NCBI RefSeq assembly: GCF_003121295.1
Contig: NZ_PHNC01000029.1
Span: forward strand, 1,054,001 to 1,118,000
DNA from: Streptomyces orinoci
GTDB taxonomy: Bacteria; Actinomycetota; Actinomycetes; Streptomycetales; Streptomycetaceae
DNA length: 64,000 bases
Direction of reading: 5' to 3'
Position 1 is the stretch's first letter, and every line of letters begins with the position of its first letter. A model generated the notes under the pieces. It made no database searches. It had not been told where the DNA came from and saw nothing but the letters and a program-made list of their open reading frames with translations. Position numbers and translations under genes: made by a program. Below, piece by piece: positions 51,816-60,866 of this stretch.

Positions 51816-52302
51816 AGGGACGCAGCAGATCCGAGAGGTGCGGGAAGTGCCAGTGCCAGTGGTGCTGCACCCCGTCGGGGTGCCGGGCGGGCCGGGGCTC
51901 GCGGTAGCCGGCGCCATAGCCGACCGGCCCGGCCGGGGACTGTTCGGTGGCCGGGATGACCGAGCGGGAGGCCAGGTGCAGGGCGTCGGCGACCTGGGAG
52001 ACCCGGCCGGAGCGCATGATCCGCACCACATGGGCCCCGCAGTTGGGGCAGCCGGGGTGGGAGATGGGCGACGGTACGCGGACGCCGTCCGCGTAATAGA
52101 TCACGAAGGGCCGGCCCTTGGCGTCCACATGGTGCGCTATCTCATACGCCTGCTCCCAGGCGTGCCCGCACCGCATACAGGCGAAGGCATAGGACTCGTG
52201 GGCGGTTTCGGTTGTCACCGACGGCAGCGTCGCACGCGGTCCGGTCACCGTGTGCGCCGCTTCCCTGGGCTCCGCACCGCTGGTTCCCGCGGTCTCGCTC
52301 AT
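51799..52302 (-). CDS. Zinc-ribbon protein of unknown function
   Basis: 167 aa. Two knuckles, FACMRCGHAWEQAYEI (C-x2-C) and HPGCPNCGAHVVRIM (C-x2-C), form a probable zinc ribbon around residues 40-100. The tail is His-rich (HHWHWHFPHLSDLLRPFHHRK) and could also bind metal. No enzyme motif. This protein is conserved among Streptomyces. It lies 52 bp upstream of the tatD start on the same strand, so a shared transcript is possible. Confidence 0.75.
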   Translation of the reverse strand: MSETAGTSGAEPREAAHTVTGPRATLPSVTTETAHESYAFACMRCGHAWEQAYEIAHHVDAKGRPFVIYYADGVRVPSPISHPGCPNCGAHVVRIMRSGRVSQVADALHLASRSVIPATEQSPAGPVGYGAGYREPRPARHPDGVQHHWHWHFPHLSDLLRPFHHRK

Positions 52303-52507
52303 GGCAGCTCCTTAAGCCCGCCGGACACCGTTGTCGGTGCCCTTGGGACTGGTTCCGGAAATTCTCGGACGTCCCTGACTCCAGGGAACGCCCATCCCGG
52401 CGCCGATGCAGCAGCTCATCCCGCGAATTGGGGCAAACTTAACGGCTTCATGCCCGAAGCCGCCGCTGTCGGGGGCTGATCTTTGCTTTTGGTGACAGCC
52501 CTTTACT

Positions 52508-53368
52508 CTACGTCGAAGCGGTTCCTTCAGCATTTTTTGCGGCCACCACCGCATCAAACACCTGCCTCTTGGGCAAACCGGCCTCCGCTGCCACCGCCGC
52601 GATGGCCTCCTTGCGGCGTTCGCCCGCTTCCTCCCGTACTCGCACCCGGCGCACCAGCTCGGCCGGATCGGCCTGCTCGGCGCCGCGCTCGGGGGCGCCC
52701 TCCACCACAATGGTGATCTCGCCGCGTACCCCCTCGGCCGCCCAGGCCGCCAGCTCGCCCAGCGGGCCTCGCCGGACCTCCTCATAGGTCTTGGTCAGCT
52801 CCCGGCACACGGCCGCCCGGCGGTCCGCGCCGAACACCTCGGCCATGGCCGCCAGGGTGTCGTCCAGGCGGTGCGGGGCCTCGAAATAGACCAGGGTGCG
52901 GCGGTCCCCGGCCACCTCCCGCAGCCGGCCGAGCCGCTCCCCCGGCTTGCGCGGCGGAAAGCCCTCGAAGCAGAACCGGTCCACCGGCAGCCCGGAGACC
53001 GCCAGCGCGGTGAGCACCGCGGAGGGGCCGGGCACCGCGGTGACCTTGACCCCCCGCTCCACGGCCGCGGCCACCAGGCGGTAGCCCGGATCGGACACCG
53101 AGGGCATCCCGGCGTCGGTGACCAGCAGCACCCGCGCCCCGCCGGCCAGCGCCTCGACCAGCTCCGGGGTACGGGCCGACTCATTGCCCTCGAAGTAGGA
53201 GACCACCCGGCCGGTGGTGTGCACCCCCAGCGCCTGGGTCAGCCGGCGCAGCCGGCGGGTGTCCTCGGCGGCGATCAGCTCGGCGGCGGCCAGCTCGGCG
53301 GCCAGCCGGGGCGGCGCGTCGGCCACATCGCCGATGGGCGTTCCTGCGAGTACTAGCGTTCCAGTCAC
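52508..53368 (-). CDS. rsmI: 16S rRNA (cytidine1402-2'-O)-methyltransferase
   Basis: 286 aa tetrapyrrole-methylase fold. GTG 53368 opens TGTLVLAGTPIGDVADAPPR, the RsmI start. Motifs: AAEDTRRLRRLTQALGV, LLVTDAGMPSVSDPGYRLV, TAVPGPSAVLTALAVSGLP and YFEAPHRLDDTL. It methylates the ribose of C1402 in the decoding site. It is divergent from pmt with 68 bp between starts. Confidence 0.95.
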   Translation of the reverse strand: MTGTLVLAGTPIGDVADAPPRLAAELAAAELIAAEDTRRLRRLTQALGVHTTGRVVSYFEGNESARTPELVEALAGGARVLLVTDAGMPSVSDPGYRLVAAAVERGVKVTAVPGPSAVLTALAVSGLPVDRFCFEGFPPRKPGERLGRLREVAGDRRTLVYFEAPHRLDDTLAAMAEVFGADRRAAVCRELTKTYEEVRRGPLGELAAWAAEGVRGEITIVVEGAPERGAEQADPAELVRRVRVREEAGERRKEAIAAVAAEAGLPKRQVFDAVVAAKNAEGTAST

Positions 53369-53436
53369 GCCCCCATCCTCGCAGGGCCGTGCGCGGTCCC
53401 CGGGACTCCCACCGGACCGTTCCCTACGATGGCGCG

Positions 53437-55203
53437 GTGAGCAGTGACACCGCGACGCAAGACCGGCAGGGACGGGCGACGGACGGGCAGCGGCCCTCCT
53501 GGCAGGCCCGGCTGCGCCGTTTCGGGCATTCGGCACCGGCCGGGCCCGGCGTACGCGAACGGCTGGTGCCGCCCTATCCGGAGCCCGGCACCGGAGTGTG
53601 GACGGTGCTCGGGGCGAGCCCCGGCACCGCCCGGCTGCTGGCCCGCTCCATGGGCTGGGCCGGACCGCTGCTGGTGGCGCTGATCGCCGGACTGACCCGG
53701 TTCTGGAACCTGGGCAGCCCCAACGCGGTGATATTCGACGAGACGTACTACGCCAAGGACGCCTGGGCGCTGTGGAAGTACGGCTACGAGGCCAAGTGGT
53801 CCGACGACCCCGATCTCAACAAGCGGATCGTCGAGGGCTTCCACCAGGTCCCCGACGTGCCCTCCTATGTGGTGCACCCGCCGGCCGGGAAGTGGGTCAT
53901 CGGCCTCGGTGAGTGGATCTACGGGCTGAACCCCTTCGGCTGGCGCTTTATGGTCGCCCTGCTGGGCACCCTGTCCGTGCTGATGCTCTGCCGCATCGGG
54001 CGGCGGCTGTTCCGCTCCACCTTCCTGGGCTGTGTGGCGGGCGCCCTGCTCAGCCTGGACGGCCTGCACTTTGTGATGAGCCGCACCTCGCTGCTGGACT
54101 CGGTGCTGATGTTCTTTGTGCTGGCCGCCTTCGGCTGTCTGCTGATCGACCGGGACCAGGCGCGCGCCCGGCTGGCGGACGCCCTCCCGGCGGCCGAGGG
54201 GGGCGAGGTCCGGCCGGACTCCGCCATCGCCGGGCGGCTCGGCCTGGGATGGCGGCCCTGGCGGATCGCGGCCGGGGTACTCCTGGGCCTGGCCGCCGCC
54301 ACCAAGTGGAACGGCGCCGTCTATCTGGCCTTCTTCGGGGTGCTGATCGTGCTCTGGGACGTCGGCTCCCGAAGGCTGGCCGGTGCCCGCCACCCCTGGC
54401 GGGCCATGCTGCGCCGGGACGCGCCCTGGGCGTTTCTGAGCACGGTGCCGGTGGCGGTGGCCGTGTATCTGGCCTCCTGGACCGGCTGGTTCCTCAACAG
54501 CGGTACCTACAGCCCCAGTCAGGGCTGGCAGCACAGCGGCTACTTCCGCCACTGGGCGGAGACCGAAGGCGGCTACAGCAGCCACGGTTTCCTCTCCGGC
54601 ATCATCAACCCGCTGGCCAGCCTGTGGCATTACGAGCACGAGGTGTGGAAGTTCAACACCACTCTCTCCTCGCCGCACACCTACCAGTCCAACCCCTGGA
54701 GCTGGCTGGTCCAGGGCCGCCCGGTCTCCTACTTCTACGAGTCCCCCGGCGCCGGCACCGACGGCTGCCCCACCGACGTCCATGAGAAGTGCGCTCGCGA
54801 GGTACTGGCCCTGGGCACCCCGATGCTGTGGTGGGCCGCCTGCTTCGCGCTGGTCTACCTGCTTTACCGCTGGGCAATGCGCCGCGACTGGCGCGCCGGC
54901 GCCATCCTGTGCGCCACGGCGGCCGGTTACCTGCCCTGGTTCTACTGGCAGGAGCGCACCATCTTCGTCTTCTACGCGGTGGTGTTCGTGCCCTTCCTGT
55001 GCCTGGCGGTGGCCATGATGATCGGCGCGATCCTGGGCCCACCGGGATCGACGGAACGCCGCCGGGTCGCCGGAGTGGTCGGCGCGGGGGCGCTGATGCT
55101 GCTGATCGCCTGGAACTTCATCTACTTCTTCCCGATTTACACGGGGCAGGCGATTCCGATGGATGCGTGGCGGGACAGGATGTGGTTCGACACCTGGATC
55201 TAG
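53437..55203 (+). CDS. pmt: Polyprenyl-phosphate-mannose protein O-mannosyltransferase
   Basis: 588 aa multi-pass GT-C enzyme that adds mannose to Ser/Thr of exported proteins, using polyprenyl-phosphate mannose. GTG 53437 is chosen at SSDTATQDR. The GT-C acidic motif is in NAVIFDETYYAKDAWALWKYG, in the first loop after helix 1. VVHPPAGKWVIGLGEWIYG is a further PMT signature. About ten helices follow. In Streptomyces, Pmt affects phage sensitivity and cell-wall antibiotic tolerance. Confidence 0.94.
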   Translation: MSSDTATQDRQGRATDGQRPSWQARLRRFGHSAPAGPGVRERLVPPYPEPGTGVWTVLGASPGTARLLARSMGWAGPLLVALIAGLTRFWNLGSPNAVIFDETYYAKDAWALWKYGYEAKWSDDPDLNKRIVEGFHQVPDVPSYVVHPPAGKWVIGLGEWIYGLNPFGWRFMVALLGTLSVLMLCRIGRRLFRSTFLGCVAGALLSLDGLHFVMSRTSLLDSVLMFFVLAAFGCLLIDRDQARARLADALPAAEGGEVRPDSAIAGRLGLGWRPWRIAAGVLLGLAAATKWNGAVYLAFFGVLIVLWDVGSRRLAGARHPWRAMLRRDAPWAFLSTVPVAVAVYLASWTGWFLNSGTYSPSQGWQHSGYFRHWAETEGGYSSHGFLSGIINPLASLWHYEHEVWKFNTTLSSPHTYQSNPWSWLVQGRPVSYFYESPGAGTDGCPTDVHEKCAREVLALGTPMLWWAACFALVYLLYRWAMRRDWRAGAILCATAAGYLPWFYWQERTIFVFYAVVFVPFLCLAVAMMIGAILGPPGSTERRRVAGVVGAGALMLLIAWNFIYFFPIYTGQAIPMDAWRDRMWFDTWI

Positions 55204-55691
55204 CGGGGGTGGTGCTCTGCGCAGGGCTGTGGCTGTTGGCCGTTGTCGGGCGCTGTTGAGCGCTGTTGGGCGACATCGGCCCCCTTCGACGGCCCGGGCG
55301 ACTGAACTCACTGCCCGTAGGGAGGCTGGCTTGGCGGTTGCAACTCGGGGGCGGGGCGCGTTGTTTCGCCGTCCGGGCGTCCTCTGATCTCTCGCCGGTG
55401 TGCGCATTGGCTGTGCGCCCGCCACAGCCCGCTGAACAGCCAGCAACACGGCGGCCGCCCAAGCGCCCACATGACCAAAGTGCCTTCAGGTGGCACGTGT
55501 TGCCCCTAGGCTGGACACTGGATCGCTGCGGCGAGTCCTGAATGGGCCTCTTCCGGGGAGATGGATTGACCCCGGAAGCGCAGTATTTACCGGGTTCGGC
55601 CTGGATTGGGGAGGTCTTCACGGATATGCCGCGTCCAGAGAAAGCGAGTAAAAAGGCACCACTTCAGGGGTGAACTCGCTGGTCGCGGCCT
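55204..55691. other. 488-bp gap: no gene; likely CRISPR leader at its right end
   Basis: No convincing coding frame. The region 55600-55691 next to the first repeat is richer in A (GAGTAAAAAGGCACC), as expected of a CRISPR leader and promoter. The left part holds only a short GTTGNNGGGCGCTGTTG-like repetition near 55240-55270. Confidence 0.5.
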
Positions 55692-55966
55692 GTGGTCCCC
55701 GCGTGTGCGGGGGTGGTCCCATGAAAATGGTCTCCGATGGCGTCCTGCAAATGTGGTCCCCGCGTGTGCGGGGGTGGTCCCGACACCATTTTGCAGGGCA
55801 TGTACCAGGGGGTCGTGGTCCCCGCGTGTGCGGGGATGGTCCCAACACCAACGACACTCAGACCGAATATTTTGTGTGGTCCCCGCGTGATGCGGGGGTG
55901 GTCCCGGGTCGTGGTCCATGACATGGAACTGTCGGCGGCCGTCCCCGCGTGTGCGGCCCCCCGCCG
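55692..55966 (+). CRISPR. Small type I-E-like CRISPR array, 5 repeats and 4 spacers, no cas genes nearby
   Basis: The 29-nt repeat starts GTGGTCCCCGCG and ends GCGGGGGTGGTCCC, with an internal CCCCGC/GCGGGG stem as in I-E repeats. Copies: 55692-55720 and 55753-55781 identical; 55815-55843 with one G-to-A; 55876-55905 with one inserted A; 55938-55966 decayed after CCCCGCGTGTGCGG. Spacers are 32, 33, 32 and 32 nt. Decay at the right end and the I-E repeat polarity put the leader on the left, so transcription is on the plus strand. No cas1, cas2 or cas3 occurs in the window; neighbours are pmt and a PBP gene. Confidence 0.9.
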
Positions 55967-56128
55967 CTCTACGCGGAACCACCGGTCCGGCGCCGCTGGT
56001 TGCCCTGTGGGCGCGCCCCCTGAGGGTGCTGTCCTGGGTGCCCCTGGCCTCGTTGTCAGTGCCCTCACGTAGTGTGCTGAAGCGAGCACGGAATCCCGCT
56101 CACGCGGGCAAGGGGAGGGGACCCAACC

Positions 56129-57739
56129 ATGGCCAGGAGCACCAGGATCACCATCGGCGTGACCGCCGTCGCACTGCTGTGCGGGGCCGGAGCAGGCGCC
56201 TACTACCTGACCGGCGGTGGCTCTTCGGGTGGCGAGGCAAGACCCGTGCCCACCGGTCCGCCGAGCAGATCCGAGGTGGAGACCACCGCGCACGACTTCC
56301 TGGCCGCCTGGTCCGCGGGCCGCACCGAGCAGGCCGCCGCGCTGACGGACGACTCCGCCGCCGCCTCGGCCGCGCTCACCGGCTACCGGGACACCGCCCA
56401 TGTCCGCAAGGTGACCCTCACCCCCGGCACCGCCCAGGGCACCCGGGTGCCGTTTTCGGTCAGCGCCGAGATCGCCTATCGCGACCACTCCTCGACCTGG
56501 CGCTACGACTCCTCGCTGGCGGTGGTCCGTTCGCCCGGCGACGGGCGGGCCGTGGTCGGCTGGCAGCCCACCGTGATTCACCCGCGGCTGGCCCACGGCG
56601 AGACGCTGCGTACGGACAGCGCGCCCCCGGCCAACTTCACCGCCGTGGACCGCAACGGCAAGGAGCTGGACCCCAAGGACTATCCCTCGCTCGCCGCGAT
56701 CCTGCCGGAGCTGCGCCAGCGGTTCGCCGCAAAAGCCAGTGGCGAGCGGGGAGTTGAGGTCCGGGCGGAGCCGGGCGGCGCCGGCGGCCCCTCCGCCAAG
56801 ACGCTGTATGTGGTCTCCAAGGGCACGCCCGCCACCCTCCGCACCACGCTGGACGCCAAGTTGCAGCGGGCCGCCGAGGAGGCGGTCGGCCGGCGGCCGG
56901 ACGCCTCGGTGGTGGCGGTACGGCCCAGCACCGGCGAGATCCTGGCGGTGGCCGACACCGGGGCCCGCAAGGCCGGGTTCAATTCGGCACTGCTGGGCCG
57001 GACCGCACCCGGCTCCACCATGAAGGTGGTCACCTCGGCGCTGCTGCTGGAGCGGGGCCAGGCCCGTCCGGAGCAGCCGCTGCCCTGCCCCAAGTACGCC
57101 ACTTATGGCATGCGGTTCCACAATGTGGAGGAGGGCGAGAACCCCGGTGCCACCTTCGCCCAGGACTTCGCCGCCTCCTGCAACACCGCCTTTATCTCGC
57201 TGGCCGGGCGAATATCCGACGGCGATCTGAGCGCCGAGGCGCGCGATGTCTTCGGCATCGGCCTCAACTGGCAGACGGGCGCGACCAGTTTCGACGGCAG
57301 CGTGCCGGCCGACAGCGGGGCGGGCAAGGCCGCCGCGATGATCGGGCAGGGCCAGGTGCAGATGAACCCGCTGACCATGGCCTCGGTCACGGCCACCGCG
57401 ATCACCGGCTCGTTCCATCAGCCGCATCTGGTGGACCCGCAGGCCATGGGGCTGAAGACGGCCCAGGCGGCGCGTTCCCTCCCGGCCTCGGTGGTCGGGC
57501 AGATCAAGTCGATGATGCGGCTCACCGTGACGCGGGGCACGGCCACCAAGGCCATGGCCGGGCTGAGCGGGGACACCGGCGCCAAGACCGGTTCCGCCGA
57601 GATCGACAACCAGGCCATGCCCAATGGGTGGTTCGCCGGTTACCGCGACGATCTGGCCGCCGCGGCGGTGGTTCCGCAGGGCGGGCACGGCGGGGACTCC
57701 GCCGGTCCGGTGGTACGGGCGGTACTGGCCGCCGGGTGA
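56129..57739 (+). CDS. Class B-type penicillin-binding protein with NTF2-like N-terminal domain
   Basis: 536 aa. A signal anchor (TRITIGVTAVALLCGAGAGAYYL) precedes an NTF2/MecA_N-like domain (VETTAHDFLAAWSAGRTEQA, to about residue 150) and a transpeptidase domain. Active-site motifs are APGSTMKVVTSALLLE (S-x2-K), FAASCNTAF (S-x-N) and GAKTGSAEI (KTG). It cross-links peptidoglycan; no glycosyltransferase domain is present. AGGGGAGGGGACC precedes ATG 56129. It is followed 73 bp later by the EamA gene. Confidence 0.93.
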   Translation: MARSTRITIGVTAVALLCGAGAGAYYLTGGGSSGGEARPVPTGPPSRSEVETTAHDFLAAWSAGRTEQAAALTDDSAAASAALTGYRDTAHVRKVTLTPGTAQGTRVPFSVSAEIAYRDHSSTWRYDSSLAVVRSPGDGRAVVGWQPTVIHPRLAHGETLRTDSAPPANFTAVDRNGKELDPKDYPSLAAILPELRQRFAAKASGERGVEVRAEPGGAGGPSAKTLYVVSKGTPATLRTTLDAKLQRAAEEAVGRRPDASVVAVRPSTGEILAVADTGARKAGFNSALLGRTAPGSTMKVVTSALLLERGQARPEQPLPCPKYATYGMRFHNVEEGENPGATFAQDFAASCNTAFISLAGRISDGDLSAEARDVFGIGLNWQTGATSFDGSVPADSGAGKAAAMIGQGQVQMNPLTMASVTATAITGSFHQPHLVDPQAMGLKTAQAARSLPASVVGQIKSMMRLTVTRGTATKAMAGLSGDTGAKTGSAEIDNQAMPNGWFAGYRDDLAAAAVVPQGGHGGDSAGPVVRAVLAAG

Positions 57740-57772
57740 CGGCCACGGGTGACGGCCACGGGTGACGGCCGC
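57734..57772. repeat. 13-bp tandem repeat x3 at the PBP stop codon
   Basis: GGGTGACGGCCAC occurs twice and then GGGTGACGGCCGC. The first unit contains the PBP stop TGA, and each copy brings a TGA in the same phase shifted by 13 bases. Confidence 0.8.
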
Positions 57773-57812
57773 CACACCGCGCCGGGCGAAGGGGAGTTAG
57801 CGTAAGGGGACC

Positions 57813-58664
57813 ATGACTCCCCTGGTCGCCCTCGCCGTTCTGCTAGCCGCCGTCACTCATGCCAGCTGGAATGCCATCGCCCATGGCATCAGGGATCAGG
57901 CGGTGGCCTTCACCCTGGTGGGCGGGGGCGGTGCGGTCTGCGGACTGGCGCTGCTGCCGTTCGCCCCGGTGCCGGACGCCGGTGCCTGGCCGTATCTGCT
58001 GGCCTCGGTGGTGCTGCATATCGCCTACCAGGCGCTGCTGATGCGGTCGTTCACCCTGGGCGACTTCGGCCAGATGTATCCCATCGCCCGGGGTACCGCA
58101 CCCCTGACGGTCACCGTACTGGCCGCCGCCTTCGCCGGTGAGCTGCCGGACGACTGGCAGCTCACCGGCGTGGCGGTGGCCTCAACCGGCCTGGTGGGGC
58201 TGGCGCTTTGGGGCCTGCGCGGCTCCGGCGCCCGTCCGCACTGGGCGGCGGTCGGCGCGGCGGTGGCCACCGGCCTGTGTATCGCCGGGTATTCGGTGGT
58301 GGACGGGCTGGGGGTACGCGCCTCCGGCTCCTCGCTGGGCTATACCGCCTGGCTGATGGTCCTGGAGGGCCTGCCCATCCCGCTGTGGGTGCTGGCCGTG
58401 CGCCGGTCCCGTTTCCTGCCGGACGTACGGCCGTTCGCGCCGCGCGGGCTGCTGGGCGGGGTGCTGTCGGTGTTCGCCTACGGCCTGGTGCTCTGGGCGC
58501 AGACCAGGGCGGAGCTGGCCCCCATCGCCGCGTTGCGGGAGTCCTCCATCATCGTGGGCGCGGCGATCGGCACGGTGGTGCTGAAGGAGCGGTTCGGCGC
58601 GCCCAGGGTCGCGGCGGCGGGCCTGATGGTGGTGGGCATCGGGCTGATGCTGCATACGAGTTGA
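57813..58664 (+). CDS. EamA/DMT-family exporter
   Basis: 283 aa with about ten membrane helices in two EamA repeats. The first half reads TPLVALAVLLAAVTHASWNA and YLLASVVLHIAYQALLMRSF, with a GDFGQMYPIARGTAPLTV loop. The second half reads HWAAVGAAVATGLCIAGYSV, LGYTAWLMVLEGLPIPLWVL and APIAALRESSIIVGAAIGTV. Substrate unknown; relatives export amino acids, nucleosides or drugs. Convergent with the SDR gene. Confidence 0.88.
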   Translation: MTPLVALAVLLAAVTHASWNAIAHGIRDQAVAFTLVGGGGAVCGLALLPFAPVPDAGAWPYLLASVVLHIAYQALLMRSFTLGDFGQMYPIARGTAPLTVTVLAAAFAGELPDDWQLTGVAVASTGLVGLALWGLRGSGARPHWAAVGAAVATGLCIAGYSVVDGLGVRASGSSLGYTAWLMVLEGLPIPLWVLAVRRSRFLPDVRPFAPRGLLGGVLSVFAYGLVLWAQTRAELAPIAALRESSIIVGAAIGTVVLKERFGAPRVAAAGLMVVGIGLMLHTS

Positions 58665-58681
58665 GCTCATGGAGCTCGGAC

Positions 58682-58741
58682 TCTCCGAGTAACGGGCGGG
58701 TGGGTGGGCGGAAATACGCCCCGAAGGGGCGTGCCCCCGGA
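58682..58741. repeat. Second dispersed repeat family, copy 1
   Basis: GTAACGGGCGGGTGGGTGGG, CGGAAATACGCCCCGAAGGG and GCGTGCCCCC, with a CGCCCC-GAA-GGGGCG hairpin. It lies between convergent EamA and SDR genes and recurs at 62172. Likely terminator. Confidence 0.75.
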
Positions 58742-58743
58742 AA

Positions 58744-59541
58744 TCACCGTTTGCGCAACGCCCGCCGCAACGCCAGATTGCCCACCAGGATCCCGCCGTC
58801 CACCGGCAGGGTCACCCCCGTGATCCAGGCCGCGTCCGCCGAGGCGAGGAAGGCCACCGCCGCCGCGATGTCCTCCGGCCGTCCCACCCGCCCCAGCGGA
58901 TACAGCGGAGCCGCCCGCTCCAATGACTCTTCCCAGCCGGCCCAGTTGGGCGTGCGCACCGTCCCCGGCGCGACCAGGTTCACCCGCACTCCGCGCCCGG
59001 CGCACTGCCCCGCCAGCGTCCGGGTCAGGCCGGCCAGCCCCGCCTTGGCCGCGCTGTAGGCGTGGTTGCCGAAGTCCTGTTCCCCGTTCACCGAACCAAT
59101 GTTGACCACCGCGCCCCGTCCGCCGGCCGCGGCCAGATGCGGCATCGCCGCCCGGACACAGCGCATCGCCCCGCCCAGGGTGATGTCCAGGTCCCGGGCC
59201 CAGACCTCGTCCGGGTAGTCCTCCACCAGCGGTGGATCGGGGTGGCAGGAGGCGGCGTTGTTGACCAGCACATCCAGCCGCCCATAGCGGCTCACCGCCC
59301 GTTCCACGGCCGCCTCGACCGCGGCCCGGTCCGCCACATCGCAGGGCTGGGACTCGGCCGCCAGTTCCCGCTCCCGCATCGCCGCGGCCACCCGCGCGGC
59401 CCGTTCGCCGTCCGCGTCGGTGACCAGCACCTGTGCGCCCTCACCGGCCAGCCGCCACGCGGTGGCCTCCCCGATGCCACGCCCGGCACCGGTGATCAGT
59501 ACCGCATAACCGTCGAACCGTCGCTCCACGGGAACCCCCAC
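58744..59541 (-). CDS. SDR-family NAD(P)-dependent oxidoreductase
   Basis: 265 aa classical short-chain dehydrogenase. Cofactor motif: AVLITGAGRGIGEATAWRL. NNAAS marks the Asn position, and VNIGSVNGEQDFGNHAYSAAKAGL contains catalytic Ser, Tyr and Lys. The terminal region ITGVTLPVDGGILVGN is typical. D-x-DGERA after the second strand hints at NAD preference. GTG 59541 or GTG 59529 may be the start. It lies 31 bp after the beta-lactamase-like gene on the same strand. Substrate unknown. Confidence 0.92.
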   Translation of the reverse strand: MGVPVERRFDGYAVLITGAGRGIGEATAWRLAGEGAQVLVTDADGERAARVAAAMRERELAAESQPCDVADRAAVEAAVERAVSRYGRLDVLVNNAASCHPDPPLVEDYPDEVWARDLDITLGGAMRCVRAAMPHLAAAGGRGAVVNIGSVNGEQDFGNHAYSAAKAGLAGLTRTLAGQCAGRGVRVNLVAPGTVRTPNWAGWEESLERAAPLYPLGRVGRPEDIAAAVAFLASADAAWITGVTLPVDGGILVGNLALRRALRKR

Positions 59542-59572
59542 CCGGCCGGGACCGCCATCAACGCCGGAGCCC

Positions 59573-60820
59573 CTACCCCGCGATCACGCCCGCAACCGCG
59601 CGCACCAGGGCCTGGGCCCGGGGATCGGCGGTGATGTTCCGCTGCAGGCCGTTGGTCACATAGCCGAAGGCGATCCCCGACTCGGGGTCGGCGAAGGCCA
59701 GCGAACCGCCCCGGCCGGGGTGACCGAAGGAGCCGGGCGCCAGCAGCGGCGAGGCCGGGCCGTGCAGCATATAGCCCAGTCCGAACCGGGTCGGCGAGAT
59801 CAGCACCCGGTCCGGCCCGGCGGACTCCTCGGTACGCGCCAGGGTGAGCGTGGCGGGCGCGAACAGCCGCTTGCCGCCGTCGAGTTCACCGATCAGCGAG
59901 GCATAGAAACGGGCCAGCGCCGGGGCGGTGGCGATACCGGCCGAGGCGGGCAGCTCGGCGGCCCGGTAGGCGGGGTCGTTCTCGTCGGCGGGCGGGTGGA
60001 TGGCCCCGAAGGCGCGCCGGGTGAGGGAGCGGGGGTCGCCATAGGCGTCGGCCACCGACTTCTTGGGCCGTACCCGCAGCCCCGGGGCGGCGGCGGGTGC
60101 CTCGATCTCACCGACCCGGCCGACCCGGTGCCGCTCGGCGTCCGGCAGTCCTATCCACAGGTCCAGGCCGAGCGGGCCGGCCACCTCGCCGGCCAGCCAG
60201 TCGCCGATGCTCCGGCCGGTCACCCGGCGCACCAGCTCGCCGGTCAGCCAGCTGTAGGTCTGGGCGTGGTAGCCGTGCTCGGTGCCCGGTTCCCAGGCGG
60301 GCGCCTGGGCGGCGATGGCGGCGGCCCCGGCCGCCGGGTCCATGGCCTGCGCCGGGGTGAGCGGGGTGTCCAGCACGGGCACGCCCGCGCGGTGCGAGAG
60401 CAGGTGCCGCACCAGGGTGCGTTCCTTGCCGGCCGTCTTGTACTCGGGCCAGTAGGTGCCCACCGGGGCGTCCAGATCGACCAGTCCGCGCTGGTGCAGC
60501 AGCAGCGGGACGGCGGCGGCCACACCCTTGGTGGCGGAGCGCACGATCTGGGCGGTGCCGGCCTCCCAGGGGGCGCCCCCGTCCACGTCCCCGTCCACGT
60601 CCTTGGTGCCGGCCCAGAGATGGGCGACCTGGTGGCCGTCCCGGTAGACGGCCACGGCCGCCCCGCGCTCGCCGCGCCGGGCGAAGTTCTCGGCGAAGGC
60701 GTCCCTGAGCGGCTCATAACCGTCCGCCACCGTGCCCTGGACGTCCACCACTGTTGTTCCGCTCCCGCCGTGCCCGTTGCCCGTCAATGCCGTTCGCATG
60801 CCGTTTCCATGCAGTTCCAT
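59573..60820 (-). CDS. Serine beta-lactamase-like esterase (family VIII / EstB type)
   Basis: 415 aa cytoplasmic-type enzyme with no signal peptide. The Ser-x-x-Lys motif is IVRSATKGVAAAVPLLL, the Tyr motif is YHAQTYSWLTGELV, and the third box is FGHPGRGGSLAFADP. These are features of class C-like carboxylesterases rather than true resistance enzymes. The order of motifs and length are normal. GGAGG lies ten bases before ATG 60820; ATG 60799 is an alternative. It probably shares a transcript with the SDR gene. Confidence 0.9.
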   Translation of the reverse strand: MELHGNGMRTALTGNGHGGSGTTVVDVQGTVADGYEPLRDAFAENFARRGERGAAVAVYRDGHQVAHLWAGTKDVDGDVDGGAPWEAGTAQIVRSATKGVAAAVPLLLHQRGLVDLDAPVGTYWPEYKTAGKERTLVRHLLSHRAGVPVLDTPLTPAQAMDPAAGAAAIAAQAPAWEPGTEHGYHAQTYSWLTGELVRRVTGRSIGDWLAGEVAGPLGLDLWIGLPDAERHRVGRVGEIEAPAAAPGLRVRPKKSVADAYGDPRSLTRRAFGAIHPPADENDPAYRAAELPASAGIATAPALARFYASLIGELDGGKRLFAPATLTLARTEESAGPDRVLISPTRFGLGYMLHGPASPLLAPGSFGHPGRGGSLAFADPESGIAFGYVTNGLQRNITADPRAQALVRAVAGVIAG

Positions 60821-60866
60821 GGTGCATGGCCTCCGCCGGGCGGCCGGGGGCGGGGGGTACCCGGCG

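Noticed and set aside
55692..55966. Array as a mere dispersed palindrome
   Set aside because: Constant 32-33-nt unique spacers between near-identical 29-nt units fit CRISPR and not the scattered repeat families.
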